Assembly: GCF_002211305.1 (NCBI RefSeq)
Contig: NZ_LOKW01000026.1
Coordinates: forward strand, 1-64,000
Reading direction: 5' to 3'
DNA: 64,000 nt
From: Rhizobium sp. R634
GTDB taxonomy: Bacteria; Pseudomonadota; Alphaproteobacteria; Rhizobiales; Rhizobiaceae
Under the pieces are notes generated by a model. The model did not search any database and was not told the DNA's origin. It worked only from the letters and a program-made list of their open reading frames with translations. Both the position numbers and the translations under genes were made by a program. Below are positions 17,008 to 25,907 of this stretch, one piece after another. Numbering within the stretch: the stretch's first letter is position 1; every line of letters starts with the position of its first letter.

Positions 17008-17904
17008 ATGGGAATGGACAGATTCACACGCGCCGCAAACATCGACGGCAAAGAGTATGCGGCAGGGCTCCTGCAGCGCATCAAGGCCGATGTCGAAACG
17101 TTGCAGGCAACGACTGGAACCGTTCCCGGTCTGGCCGTCGTTCTGGTGGGACACGACCCGGCAAGCGCAATTTATGTGGCTTCAAAGCACCGTCAGACGG
17201 TTGCCGCCGGAATGAAGTCCTTCGAATACCGGCTTGCTCAGGAAACCACGCAGGGCGAACTTCTTGACCTCGTGCATCACCTTAACGACGATGCAGAAGT
17301 GCATGGGATTCTTGTGCAGTTACCGCTGCCGGCGCATTTGGATCCGAACGCCGTGATCCAGGCCATCAATCCCGACAAGGATGTCGACGGCTTCCATGTG
17401 TCGAATGCGGGCCGCCTTGCAACGGGCAACCCGACTTTGGTTCCCTGCACCCCGCTCGGCTGCATGATGCTCATCAAGGATACGCTCGGCGAGAGCCTCT
17501 CCGGCCTTCATGCCGTCATCGTCGGCAAGTCCAACATCGTCGGAAAGCCGATGGCGCAGATGCTGATGAATGCCCACTGTACCGTCACGGTCGTTCACTC
17601 GCAGACGAGGAACGCGGCAGAACTTTGCCGGGCGGCCGACATTCTTGTCGTCGCGGCCGGTCGAGCGGGCCTGGTTCGGGGTGACTGGATCAAGCCCGGC
17701 GCCGTCGTGATCGACGTCGGCATCAACCGGATTCAGGACGGCGAAAAATCGCGGATCGTCGGCGACGTGGCATATGGCGAAGCCGGCCACGCGCGCGCCA
17801 TCACACCGGTGCCGGGCGGCGTCGGCCCGATGACGATCGCATGCCTGCTGTCCAACACGCTCACCGCATTCCGCCGCCATCACGCGATGATCACCACGGC
17901 TTGA
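17008..17904 (+). CDS. folD: FolD: methylene-THF dehydrogenase/methenyl-THF cyclohydrolase
   Basis: 298-residue bifunctional enzyme oxidising 5,10-methylene-THF with NADP and hydrolysing methenyl-THF to 10-formyl-THF. The motifs are YVASKHR (catalytic Lys of YxxxK), GILVQLPLP, NPDKDVDGFH, the dinucleotide fold VIVGKSNIVGKP and TPVPGGVGPMT. Starts at 16996, 17008 and 17014 are all in frame; GGAG at 16998-17001 favours 17008. In this operon it would convert the one-carbon unit released by the GlyA-like enzyme into the substrate of PurU. It is probably a second, pathway-specific copy besides a housekeeping folD elsewhere (inference). Confidence 0.93.
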   Translation: MGMDRFTRAANIDGKEYAAGLLQRIKADVETLQATTGTVPGLAVVLVGHDPASAIYVASKHRQTVAAGMKSFEYRLAQETTQGELLDLVHHLNDDAEVHGILVQLPLPAHLDPNAVIQAINPDKDVDGFHVSNAGRLATGNPTLVPCTPLGCMMLIKDTLGESLSGLHAVIVGKSNIVGKPMAQMLMNAHCTVTVVHSQTRNAAELCRAADILVVAAGRAGLVRGDWIKPGAVVIDVGINRIQDGEKSRIVGDVAYGEAGHARAITPVPGGVGPMTIACLLSNTLTAFRRHHAMITTA

Positions 17905-17926
17905 GACGACGAACAAGGAGATAGAC

Positions 17927-18823
17927 ATGACCATCACGGCCCCTCGCTACGCTCTGCGTGTCGCATGCCCGTCGATCCGCGGCGTGACGGCCGCCATCGC
18001 CGGCTATCTCTCCCAGAACGGCTGCAACATCTCCGACAGCGCGCAATTCGACGACGCCGACACCGGGCGCTATTTCATGCGGATCAGCTTCCAGCCGCAT
18101 GACGGACATACGCTGGACCAGCTTCGTCAAGGTTTCGAACCGATCGCCGGGAAGTTCGAGGCGAGCGCCGAATTTTTCGATGAGAGCGAAAAGAAGAAGG
18201 TGATCCTTATGGTGAGCCGCTTCGGCCACTGCCTCAACGATCTGCTCTACCGCTGGCGCATCGGGGCGCTGCCGATCGACATCGTCGGCGTGATCTCCAA
18301 CCACACGGACTACCAGCGGGTCGTCGTGAACCACGACATCCCATTCCACTGCATCAAGATGACTAGGGAAAACAAGCCGGAGGCCGAGGCGAAGCAGATG
18401 CAGATCGTCGAGGAGTCGGGCGCCGAACTCATCGTGCTGGCCCGCTACATGCAGGTCCTGTCCGATGACATGTGCCGCAAGATGTCCGGGCGGATCATCA
18501 ACATCCACCACTCCTTCCTGCCGAGCTTCAAGGGGGCGAATCCCTACAAGCAGGCATTCGAACGGGGCGTGAAGCTCATCGGCGCAACGTCGCACTACGT
18601 CACCGCAGACCTCGACGAAGGGCCGATCATCGAGCAGGACATCGTCCGCGTCACCCATGCGCAGAGCGGCGAGGACTATGTCAGCCTCGGCCGCGACGTC
18701 GAAAGCCAGGTGCTCGCCCGGGCCATCCACGCCCACATCCATGGCCGGGTGTTCATCAACGGCAACAAGACCGTCGTCTTCCCGGCTTCACCCGGTTCTT
18801 ACGCGTCGGAACGTATGGGCTGA
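17927..18823 (+). CDS. purU: Formyltetrahydrofolate deformylase PurU
   Basis: 298-residue hydrolase of 10-formyl-THF to formate and THF. An N-terminal ACT domain (about residues 5-85, starting RYALRVACPSIRGVTAAIAG) precedes the formyltransferase-like domain with NIHHSFLPSF (catalytic His) and HYVTADLDEGPIIEQD (catalytic Asp). An excellent ribosome-binding site (AAGGAG) precedes the ATG. Placed after glyA-folD it would regenerate free THF, a logic also seen in rhizobial sarcosine/glycine catabolic operons. It ends the accessory block. Confidence 0.95.
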   Translation: MTITAPRYALRVACPSIRGVTAAIAGYLSQNGCNISDSAQFDDADTGRYFMRISFQPHDGHTLDQLRQGFEPIAGKFEASAEFFDESEKKKVILMVSRFGHCLNDLLYRWRIGALPIDIVGVISNHTDYQRVVVNHDIPFHCIKMTRENKPEAEAKQMQIVEESGAELIVLARYMQVLSDDMCRKMSGRIINIHHSFLPSFKGANPYKQAFERGVKLIGATSHYVTADLDEGPIIEQDIVRVTHAQSGEDYVSLGRDVESQVLARAIHAHIHGRVFINGNKTVVFPASPGSYASERMG

Positions 18824-19182
18824 CCGCCGACTCAATGGACGCGAAATATCGCTGAAACCGGTCATCGGAGGCGCGGAAATCTCCGGACGTTCAAGTCCTT
18901 GCCCAGTCCCCCGATGTTCGAGGACGATTGCCGGCGGACGTCGGCGGGCGGCGCGACAATAGCCCTGGGCAACACTCCATTGTGACGGTCCGAGGGTCAG
19001 GCGCGGCTTGACAACGTGACAAGCCGCGTTGCATTTTCGCCACAATGCGTTGCTTAAAGGTCACGCAAGGGTTTTGGACATTCGCTCCCGATCGAGTCGT
19101 AGCGGCGCTGGCTTTTTGAGCCGGCGTTGTTTGATTTAGATCGGATGGCGGGGCGGTAAAGTGCCGTCTGAAGAGAGGCCGA
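18824..19182. other. Intergenic region purU to ntrY (right junction of the accessory block)
   Basis: 359 bases with no supportable gene. A perfect 8-bp stem (19003-19010 with 19020-19027, 9-base loop) followed by GTTGCATTTT may terminate the purU transcript. The ntrY promoter must lie downstream of it. No transposase remnant or clear repeat marks the junction. Confidence 0.45.
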
Positions 19183-21450
19183 ATGACGCAGGATGGGGTA
19201 TCGCCGGCGGCGGGCGAGGCGGTGACGACGGTGACCGATCGCCGTGCCCTTTTTGCGGTGCCCGGCCTCGTGCTTGCCGGCGGCGCGCTTCTCTGTGCCA
19301 CGATCACGCTTTTCGTATTGCTCGGCCTGACGCCGATTGCGCCGACCTCGCATGTCGTCGTCACCTCGGTGATCGTCAACTCCTTCTTCGTCCTGACGCT
19401 GCTGGCGCTCATCGGCCGCGAGGTGGCAAGGCTGCTGAAGGCGCGCACGCGCGGCCGCGCGGCGGCACGGCTGCACATCCGCATCGTCGTGCTCTTTTCG
19501 ATCGTCGCGATCACGCCGGCGATCCTGGTCGCTATCTTCGCCAGTATTACGCTGAATGCCGGCCTCGACCGCTGGTTTGCGCTGCGCACCCAGTCGATCG
19601 TCAGCTCGTCGCGCAATATCGGCCAGGCCTACATGATGGAGAACGCCAGCTACCTCCAGGGGCAGACGGTTTCCATGGCCAACGACCTCGAGCGCAACCG
19701 CGCGCTCTACAGTCTCGACAGGACGGGTTTCGCCGAATTGATGACGCGCCAGGCGAGGGGCCGCGGCCTGCTCGGCGCATTCCTCGTCGAGCGCGACGGC
19801 TCGGTGATCGTCCAGGCCGATATCGCCACCGAAAAGCCGCTGCCGGCCATTCCGCAGGATGCGCTGGAGAAAGCGGCGGCCGGCCAGCCGACGTTGATTC
19901 CGCCCGGTGTTACCAATCTCGTCGGCGCGATTATCAAGCTCGATGCCATCCAGGGCACCTTCCTCTATACGGTGCGCGCCGTCGATCCCAAGGTCATGGG
20001 CGCCATGCGCATGATGGAGGAGAACGCCACCGAATACCGCTCGATGGAGGCCAACCGCTTCTCGCTGCAGATCGCCTTCGCCGTGCTTTACATCGGCTTT
20101 GCGCTGATCGTGCTCTTGGCGGCAATCTGGACCGCGATCGCCGTCGCCGACCGCATCGTCCGGCCGATTCGGCTGCTGATCACGGCGGCCGACAGCGTCG
20201 CTTCGGGCAATATGGATATCGTCGTGCCGGTGCATTCCGTCGATGGCGACGTCGCCAATCTGTCGCGCACCTTCAACAAGATGATCTCGGAAATCCGCAC
20301 TCAGCGCGATGAGATCCTCGAAGCCAAGGACGAGGTCGACGACCGCCGCCGCTTCATCGAAGCCGTGCTGTCGGGCGTCACTGCCGCTGTCATCGGCGTC
20401 GAGCAGGATCGCCGCATCGCGATCGTCAACAGTTCGGCCGAAACGCTGATGTCGCTGTCGGCCGACCAGATGCTCGGCAAGCAGCTCGCCGACATCGCGC
20501 CGGAGGTCGATCAGGTGCTGACCGAGGCGGCGGTGCGCCATCGCGGCGATCTCCGCAAGCAGATCGCGCTGGTGCGCGGCGGCACGGTCAGGACGCTGAG
20601 CGTCCAGGTCACCCGCGAGGAAGTGCGCGACATGAGCGAATCCTACGTGATCACGCTCGACGACATCACCGACCTCGTCATCGCCCAGCGCTCGACCGCC
20701 TGGGGTGATGTCGCAAGGCGCATCGCCCACGAGATCAAGAACCCGCTGACGCCGATCCAGCTTTCTGCCGAGCGCATCCAGCGCCGCTACGGCAAGCAGA
20801 TCGACCAGGGCGACCGGGCCGTCTTCGACCAGTGCACGGATACGATCATCCGCCAGGTCGGCGATATCGGCCGCATGGTCGACGAATTCTCCGCTTTCGC
20901 CCGCATGCCGAAGCCGACCAAGGAGCCGAGCGACCTGCGCGATATTCTCCGCGACGCGATCTTCCTGCGCGAGATGGGCAACAATCACGTCACCTTCCAG
21001 CAGGATTTCGGCGATCAGCCGCTGGAGGGCCTGTTCGACAGCCGCATGCTCGGCCAGGCTTTCGGCAATCTCATCAAGAATGCCGTGGAGGCGATCGAAG
21101 CCGTCCCGAGCGACGAACGCGACGAACGCAAAATTCTGGTGCGTGCAGCACTCGATGCCGGCCGCGACCGGTTCACCGTCGACGTAATCGACAATGGCCG
21201 CGGCCTGCCGGTGGAGAACCGCCACAGCATTCTGGAACCCTATATGACGATGCGCGAGAAAGGCACGGGTCTTGGCCTCGCCATCGTCAAGAAGATCATC
21301 GAGGAACATGGCGGGCAGCTCGAGTTGCACGATGCGCCCGCCGATTTTGACCGGGGAAGAGGGGCCATGATCCGCGTGCATCTGCCACGCCGGGATCCGA
21401 CGCCCGCCGCTCCCGCAGCCAATGACAAGGAAAGCGTTTATGGCCTCTGA
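19183..21450 (+). CDS. ntrY: Membrane sensor histidine kinase NtrY
   Basis: 755-residue membrane kinase. Hydrophobic segments lie near residues 25-50, 60-80 and 100-125, a periplasmic stretch follows, and another membrane segment at about 290-320 leads into HAMP (about 320-375). A PAS domain (about 385-490), phospho-acceptor His516 in RRIAHEIKNPLTPIQLS and a HATPase domain with NLIKNAVEA, DNGRGLP and GTGLGLAIV complete it. It pairs with NtrX, whose gene overlaps it by 11 bases. The system links nitrogen, redox and envelope responses in alphaproteobacteria. In S. meliloti it directly follows ntrC. Confidence 0.96.
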   Translation: MTQDGVSPAAGEAVTTVTDRRALFAVPGLVLAGGALLCATITLFVLLGLTPIAPTSHVVVTSVIVNSFFVLTLLALIGREVARLLKARTRGRAAARLHIRIVVLFSIVAITPAILVAIFASITLNAGLDRWFALRTQSIVSSSRNIGQAYMMENASYLQGQTVSMANDLERNRALYSLDRTGFAELMTRQARGRGLLGAFLVERDGSVIVQADIATEKPLPAIPQDALEKAAAGQPTLIPPGVTNLVGAIIKLDAIQGTFLYTVRAVDPKVMGAMRMMEENATEYRSMEANRFSLQIAFAVLYIGFALIVLLAAIWTAIAVADRIVRPIRLLITAADSVASGNMDIVVPVHSVDGDVANLSRTFNKMISEIRTQRDEILEAKDEVDDRRRFIEAVLSGVTAAVIGVEQDRRIAIVNSSAETLMSLSADQMLGKQLADIAPEVDQVLTEAAVRHRGDLRKQIALVRGGTVRTLSVQVTREEVRDMSESYVITLDDITDLVIAQRSTAWGDVARRIAHEIKNPLTPIQLSAERIQRRYGKQIDQGDRAVFDQCTDTIIRQVGDIGRMVDEFSAFARMPKPTKEPSDLRDILRDAIFLREMGNNHVTFQQDFGDQPLEGLFDSRMLGQAFGNLIKNAVEAIEAVPSDERDERKILVRAALDAGRDRFTVDVIDNGRGLPVENRHSILEPYMTMREKGTGLGLAIVKKIIEEHGGQLELHDAPADFDRGRGAMIRVHLPRRDPTPAAPAANDKESVYGL

Positions 21451-22804
21451 TATTCTCGTCGTCGATGACGAGCACGATATTCGCGAGATCGTTTCCGGCA
21501 TTCTCTCGGACGAGGGACACGAGACGCGCACGGCCCATGACAGCGACAGCGCGCTGGCGGCGATCTCGGATCGCGTGCCGCGGCTGATCTTCCTCGATAT
21601 CTGGATGCAGGGCAGTAAGCTCGACGGCCTGTCGCTGCTCGATGAGATCAAGACTCGCCATCCGGATCTGCCGGTGGTGATGATCTCGGGCCACGGCAAC
21701 ATCGAAACGGCCGTCTCGGCGATCAAGCGCGGCGCCTTCGATTTCATCGAGAAGCCCTTCAAGGCGGACCGGCTGATCCTGATCGCCGAACGGGCTCTGG
21801 AAAATTCCAAGCTCAAGCGCGAGGTTTCCGAGCTGAAGCGGCGCACCGGCGATGCCCTGGAGCTGATCGGCACCTCGGTCGCCGTTTCGCAGCTGCGCCA
21901 GACGATCGAGAAGGTTTCGCCGACCAACAGCCGCATCATGATTCTCGGCGCGTCCGGCTCCGGCAAGGAGCTGGTGGCGCGGATGATCCACAAGAAGTCG
22001 ACGCGCGCCAACGGCCCCTTCGTGGCGCTGAACGCCGCCAACATCACGCCGGATCGCATGGAAGTGGCGCTCTTCGGCACTGAGGGTACGCCGGGCCAGG
22101 CGCGCAAGATCGGCGCGCTGGAAGAGGCACATCGCGGTATCCTCTATCTCGACGAGGTCGGCGAAATGCCGCGCGAGACGCAGAACAAGATCTTGCGCGT
22201 GTTGGTCGACCAGCAATTCGAGCGTGTCGGCGGCTCCAAGCGCGTCAAGGTCGATGTCCGCATCATCTCTTCCACAGCTTATAATCTCGAAAGCCGCATT
22301 GCCGAAGGCTGGTTCCGCGAGGATCTCTATCATCGCCTTGCCGTCGTGCCGGTGCGTGTGCCGGCGCTGGCCGAGCGGCGCGAGGACATTCCTTTCCTCG
22401 TCGATCAGCTGATGCGCCAGATTTCCGAACAGGCCGGCATCCGTCCGCGCCGCATCGGCGACGACGCCATGGCCGTGCTGCAGGCCCATGATTGGCCGGG
22501 CAATATCCGCCAGCTGCGCAACAATATCGAGCGGCTGATGATCCTTGCCCGCACCGACGGGCCGGATGCGCCGATCACCGCCGACATGCTGCCGACCGAT
22601 CTCGGCGATATGCTGCCCAAGGTTTCGGCCAAGAACGATTACCACATCATGACGCTGCCGCTGCGCGAAGCCCGCGAGATGTTCGAGAAGGATTACCTGA
22701 TCGCCCAGATCAACCGTTTCGGCGGCAACATCTCGCGCACCGCCGAATTCGTCGGCATGGAACGTTCGGCGCTGCACCGCAAGCTGAAGTCGCTCGGCGT
22801 CTAA
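21440..22804 (+). CDS. ntrX: Response regulator NtrX (AAA+ protein without GAFTGA loop)
   Basis: 454-residue NtrC-family regulator. Receiver residues 1-120 with phospho-acceptor D53 and lysine in IEKPFKAD; AAA+ domain with Walker A GASGSGKE and Walker B ILYLDEVGEMP; Fis-type HTH at the C terminus (GGNISRTAEFVGMERSALHRKLK). Where NtrC has GAFTGA this protein reads GTEGTPGQARKIG, so direct sigma-54 activation is unlikely; this loss is known for alphaproteobacterial NtrX. Start at 21440 (MASDILVVDDE) is supported by AAGGAAA upstream; a longer form from 21422 exists. Confidence 0.96.
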   Translation: MASDILVVDDEHDIREIVSGILSDEGHETRTAHDSDSALAAISDRVPRLIFLDIWMQGSKLDGLSLLDEIKTRHPDLPVVMISGHGNIETAVSAIKRGAFDFIEKPFKADRLILIAERALENSKLKREVSELKRRTGDALELIGTSVAVSQLRQTIEKVSPTNSRIMILGASGSGKELVARMIHKKSTRANGPFVALNAANITPDRMEVALFGTEGTPGQARKIGALEEAHRGILYLDEVGEMPRETQNKILRVLVDQQFERVGGSKRVKVDVRIISSTAYNLESRIAEGWFREDLYHRLAVVPVRVPALAERREDIPFLVDQLMRQISEQAGIRPRRIGDDAMAVLQAHDWPGNIRQLRNNIERLMILARTDGPDAPITADMLPTDLGDMLPKVSAKNDYHIMTLPLREAREMFEKDYLIAQINRFGGNISRTAEFVGMERSALHRKLKSLGV

Positions 22805-22850
22805 AGCATGATGCTGAAAAGTGCCAGCGGTTTTCGGGCAACATCATGCT
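22805..22850. repeat. Intergenic palindromic repeat after ntrX
   Basis: Arms AGCATGATG (22805-22813) and CATCATGCT (22842-22850) enclose GAAAA/TTTTC sub-arms, a 46-base imperfect palindrome of a type I know from many rhizobial intergenic spaces. A T-run at 22855-22858 follows, so it may also terminate ntrX transcription. Confidence 0.7.
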
Positions 22851-22925
22851 GCGCTTTTTGATCTAGCAGGCGCGGCAGAGGCCGCGCCGTATCCCTCCAT
22901 CGCTTCCCGGAAGACCAGGTTTCCC

Positions 22926-23789
22926 ATGCCGAGAATCGCCTATGTGAACGGCCGTTACGTCAAGCATTCCGATGCCAGCGTCCATATCGAGGATCGCGGC
23001 TACCAGTTCGCCGACGGCGTCTACGAGGTTTGCGAGGTGCGCCATGGCTATATCGTTGACCTCACGCGCCATCTGAACCGTCTCGACCGGTCGCTGGGCG
23101 AGCTGCGCATCGCCTGGCCGATGAGCCGGGCGGCGCTGACGCAGGTTATTCGTGAGACCTTGCGCCGCAATCATGTCCGCAACGGGCTTTTCTACATGCA
23201 GGTGACGCGTGGCGTTGCGCGGCGCGATCATGTCTTCCCGGCCGAGGGCACGCCGCCGTCGCTCGTCATCACCGCCAAGAGCACCGATCCCAAAATCATC
23301 GCCGCCAAGAACGCCAACGGCATCAAGGCGATCACCGTGGCAGACAACCGCTGGGACCGCGTCGACATCAAGTCCGTCGGTCTGCTGCCGAACGCCATGG
23401 CCCGCCAGCAGGCGAAAGAGGCCGGCGCCCAGGAAGCGATCTACGTCGACGCCGACGGCCTGGTGAAGGAGGGGGCGGCGACCAATGTGTGGATCGTCGA
23501 TTCGGATGGAATGCTGGTGACGCGCCCGGCCGAACACGGCATTCTGCGCGGCATTACCCGCACCACATTGATGGATGTGGCGGCCCGGCTGGAATTGAAG
23601 ATCGCCGAGCGGAACTTCTCCGTTTCCGAGATGCTCGCAGCCCGCGAGGTCTTCATCACCGCAGCCACAAGTATTTGTTTTCCGGTCGTTTCCGTCGATG
23701 GCCAGACCATCGCCAACGGCCATCCCGGCAGCGTCTCGCAGAAAGTCCGCGAAGCCTTTTTCGACGTTGCGGAAAAGATTGCGATTTGA
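22926..23789 (+). CDS. dat: D-amino-acid aminotransferase (PLP fold type IV)
   Basis: 287-residue class IV aminotransferase interconverting D-alanine plus 2-oxoglutarate with pyruvate plus D-glutamate. The opening IAYVNGRYVKHSDASVHIEDRGYQFADGVYEV is typical of the D-amino-acid transaminase group; the PLP lysine is in DIKSVGLLPNAMARQQAKEAGAQEA, and EGAATNVWIVD is the cofactor-phosphate region. This gene commonly follows ntrX in rhizobia. It could also deal with D-alanine, if that is formed by the GlyA-like enzyme at 15641 (inference). Branched-chain or aminodeoxychorismate activity cannot be excluded. Confidence 0.88.
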   Translation: MPRIAYVNGRYVKHSDASVHIEDRGYQFADGVYEVCEVRHGYIVDLTRHLNRLDRSLGELRIAWPMSRAALTQVIRETLRRNHVRNGLFYMQVTRGVARRDHVFPAEGTPPSLVITAKSTDPKIIAAKNANGIKAITVADNRWDRVDIKSVGLLPNAMARQQAKEAGAQEAIYVDADGLVKEGAATNVWIVDSDGMLVTRPAEHGILRGITRTTLMDVAARLELKIAERNFSVSEMLAAREVFITAATSICFPVVSVDGQTIANGHPGSVSQKVREAFFDVAEKIAI

Positions 23790-23900
23790 TACCAAGATTT
23801 GCTGGACAGGTGGAATGAGGGTGCCGCCGGTCTTGCATGGAGAGGTTGATTGATATTCTACCGGCCAGTTCAGGCCGGCAATAAAGAAAGAAGCGGCGCG

Positions 23901-24143
23901 ATGGCGGAACGTTCTCAGAATCTGCAGGACTTATTTCTCAATACTGTTCGCAAGCAAAAGATTTCCCTGACAATCTTTTTGATCAACGGCGTGAAACTCA
24001 CGGGCGTTGTTACCTCCTTCGACAATTTCTGTGTTCTTCTTCGCCGTGACGGCCATTCGCAGCTGGTGTATAAGCATGCGATCTCGACGATCATGCCGGG
24101 TCAGCCGATGCAGATGTTCGAGAGTGAAGAAGCCGCGTCCTAA
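23901..24143 (+). CDS. hfq: RNA chaperone Hfq
   Basis: 80-residue hexameric Sm-like RNA chaperone. It shows [20 protein letters not shown] (Sm1 start), [13 protein letters not shown] and [11 protein letters not shown] (Sm2 with YKHA), nearly identical to Hfq of other rhizobia, with the short alphaproteobacterial C terminus. Start at 23901 (MAERSQN); the longer frame from 23850 is not needed. It lies upstream of hflX as in most proteobacteria. Confidence 0.97.
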
Positions 24144-24220
24144 CAGGATCAGCCGTCATTTCGACACGCGATACCAAGAACGATTCGATCATCCCTGAGG
24201 CCGCCAAGCACAGGGACGAT

Positions 24221-25546
24221 ATGCGTGCGACCGTCGTCGTGCCGGTTCTGAAATCCCGCAGTCGCGGCGGCCAGACCGAATCGGCCTCTACCCGCACGCC
24301 GGAAAGCCGGCTGGAAGAGGCGACCGGCCTTGCCCAGGCGATCGATCTCGATGTCGTCAGCGGCCAGGTCGTGCCGGTCAACGACCCGAGACCGGCGACA
24401 CTGCTCGGCACTGGCAAGATCGAGGAGATCAAGGCGCTGCTCGATGAGCGCGATTCCGGTCTCGTCATCGTCGATCATCCGCTGACCCCGGTGCAGCAAC
24501 GCAATCTCGAAAAGGAATGGAACGCCAAGGTCATCGACCGGACGGGCCTCATCCTCGAAATCTTCGGCCGCCGCGCCTCCACCAAGGAAGGCACGCTGCA
24601 GGTCGATCTGGCGCATCTGAATTATCAGAAGGGCCGGCTGGTCAGAAGCTGGACCCACCTTGAGCGCCAGCGCGGGGGCGGCGGCTTCATGGGTGGCCCC
24701 GGCGAAACCCAGATCGAAGCCGACCGGCGGTTGCTTCAGGACCGCATCATCAAGCTCGAACGCGAGCTGGAGCAGGTCGTGCGCACCCGCCAGCTCCACC
24801 GCGCCAAGCGCCGCAAGGTGCCGCATCCGATCGTGGCGCTCGTCGGCTATACCAATGCCGGCAAATCGACGCTGTTCAACCGCATCACCGGCGCCGGCGT
24901 GCTGGCCGAAGACATGCTCTTTGCCACGCTCGACCCGACGCTGCGCCGCATGAAGCTGCCGCACGGCCGCACTGTCATCCTGTCCGACACCGTCGGCTTC
25001 ATCTCCGACCTGCCGACCCACCTCGTCGCCGCCTTCCGCGCGACGCTGGAAGAGGTGCTGGAAGCCGACCTCATCCTGCATGTCCGCGATATGTCGGATG
25101 TCGACAACCCGGCGCAGAGCGCCGACGTGATGCGCATCCTTGGTGATCTCGGGATCGACGAGGCCGAAGCCGGCAAACGGCTGATTGAAGTCTGGAACAA
25201 GATCGACCGGCTGGAGCCGGAGGTGCACGACACCATGGTGCAGAAGGCGGCCGGCGCCACCAACGTGGTGGCGGTCTCGGCCGTCAGCGGCGAGGGCGTC
25301 GACACGCTGATGGAAGAGATCAGCCGCCGTCTCTCCGGGGTGATGACCGAAACCACGATCCGCCTTCCCGTCGATAAGCTGGCGCTCTTGCCCTGGCTCT
25401 ACGACCACGCGATCGTCGATGGTCGCGAGGACAATGAGGACGGCTCGATCACCCTTGATCTCCGCCTCTCCGAAACCGAAGCCGCCGAACTCGAACGCCG
25501 CATCGGCAACAGCCCCAAGCCGCCGCGCGAGGATTGGGAGCGGTGA
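24221..25546 (+). CDS. hflX: Ribosome-associated GTPase HflX
   Basis: 441-residue GTPase that binds the 50S subunit and splits stalled ribosomes. The N-terminal HflX domain contains GTGKIEEIKALLDER and the glycine-rich ERQRGGGGFMGGPGETQIE, followed by the G domain with GYTNAGKSTLF (G1), LSDTVGFISDLP (G3) and WNKIDRL (G4). The reading frame stays open upstream of the ATG at 24221 back to the hfq stop (residues ISTRDTKNDSIIPEAAKHRD look conserved-like), so the true start may be about 20 codons earlier at a non-ATG codon. Confidence 0.93.
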   Translation: MRATVVVPVLKSRSRGGQTESASTRTPESRLEEATGLAQAIDLDVVSGQVVPVNDPRPATLLGTGKIEEIKALLDERDSGLVIVDHPLTPVQQRNLEKEWNAKVIDRTGLILEIFGRRASTKEGTLQVDLAHLNYQKGRLVRSWTHLERQRGGGGFMGGPGETQIEADRRLLQDRIIKLERELEQVVRTRQLHRAKRRKVPHPIVALVGYTNAGKSTLFNRITGAGVLAEDMLFATLDPTLRRMKLPHGRTVILSDTVGFISDLPTHLVAAFRATLEEVLEADLILHVRDMSDVDNPAQSADVMRILGDLGIDEAEAGKRLIEVWNKIDRLEPEVHDTMVQKAAGATNVVAVSAVSGEGVDTLMEEISRRLSGVMTETTIRLPVDKLALLPWLYDHAIVDGREDNEDGSITLDLRLSETEAAELERRIGNSPKPPREDWER

Positions 25547-25907
25547 CGCATTCCCTTCTCCTCAGCGGGGGTCCGAAGGACGGGTCGAGACCTGTGGCTC
25601 GACCCCGGTCGGTGGCCCGAAGGGTCGGATGAGGGGGCACACGGTACGCGCTTCATGCTGCCCTTTGCTTGCGCTTCGTGCATTCGCTCCTGCCGTCGCT
25701 CACCCTCTCATCTGCCTGCCGGCATCTTCTCCCCGCTGGGGAGAAGGGAGACGCGGCGACGTTCTGCTCAACCGGTTCCGACGTCACAGCTTGCTCGCTT
25801 CGCCGTCGACAAGCTGGCGCTGCCGCATCATCGGCTTCCGTGGTATGGGTCCTCGGCTCAAGGCCGAGGAGAGAGTGGGGTTTGCTTCTCGCCAAACTCC
25901 GCCGGAC
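25547..25907. repeat. Intergenic repeat-like palindromes between hflX and mazG
   Basis: 361 bases without a supportable gene between converging hflX and mazG. It contains a perfect 8-bp stem (25582-25589 with 25598-25605) and a 7-bp stem CCTCGGC/GCCGAGG (25851-25857 with 25863-25869). The latter recurs at 51875-51892, so this is a mosaic of dispersed rhizobial intergenic elements. Both may serve as terminators. Confidence 0.55.

Noticed and set aside
19054..22107. 1017-codon open frame on the minus strand
   Set aside because: Antisense to ntrY and ntrX, which have full domain evidence; the translation is His/Arg/Asp-rich low-complexity, typical of shadow frames in GC-rich DNA.
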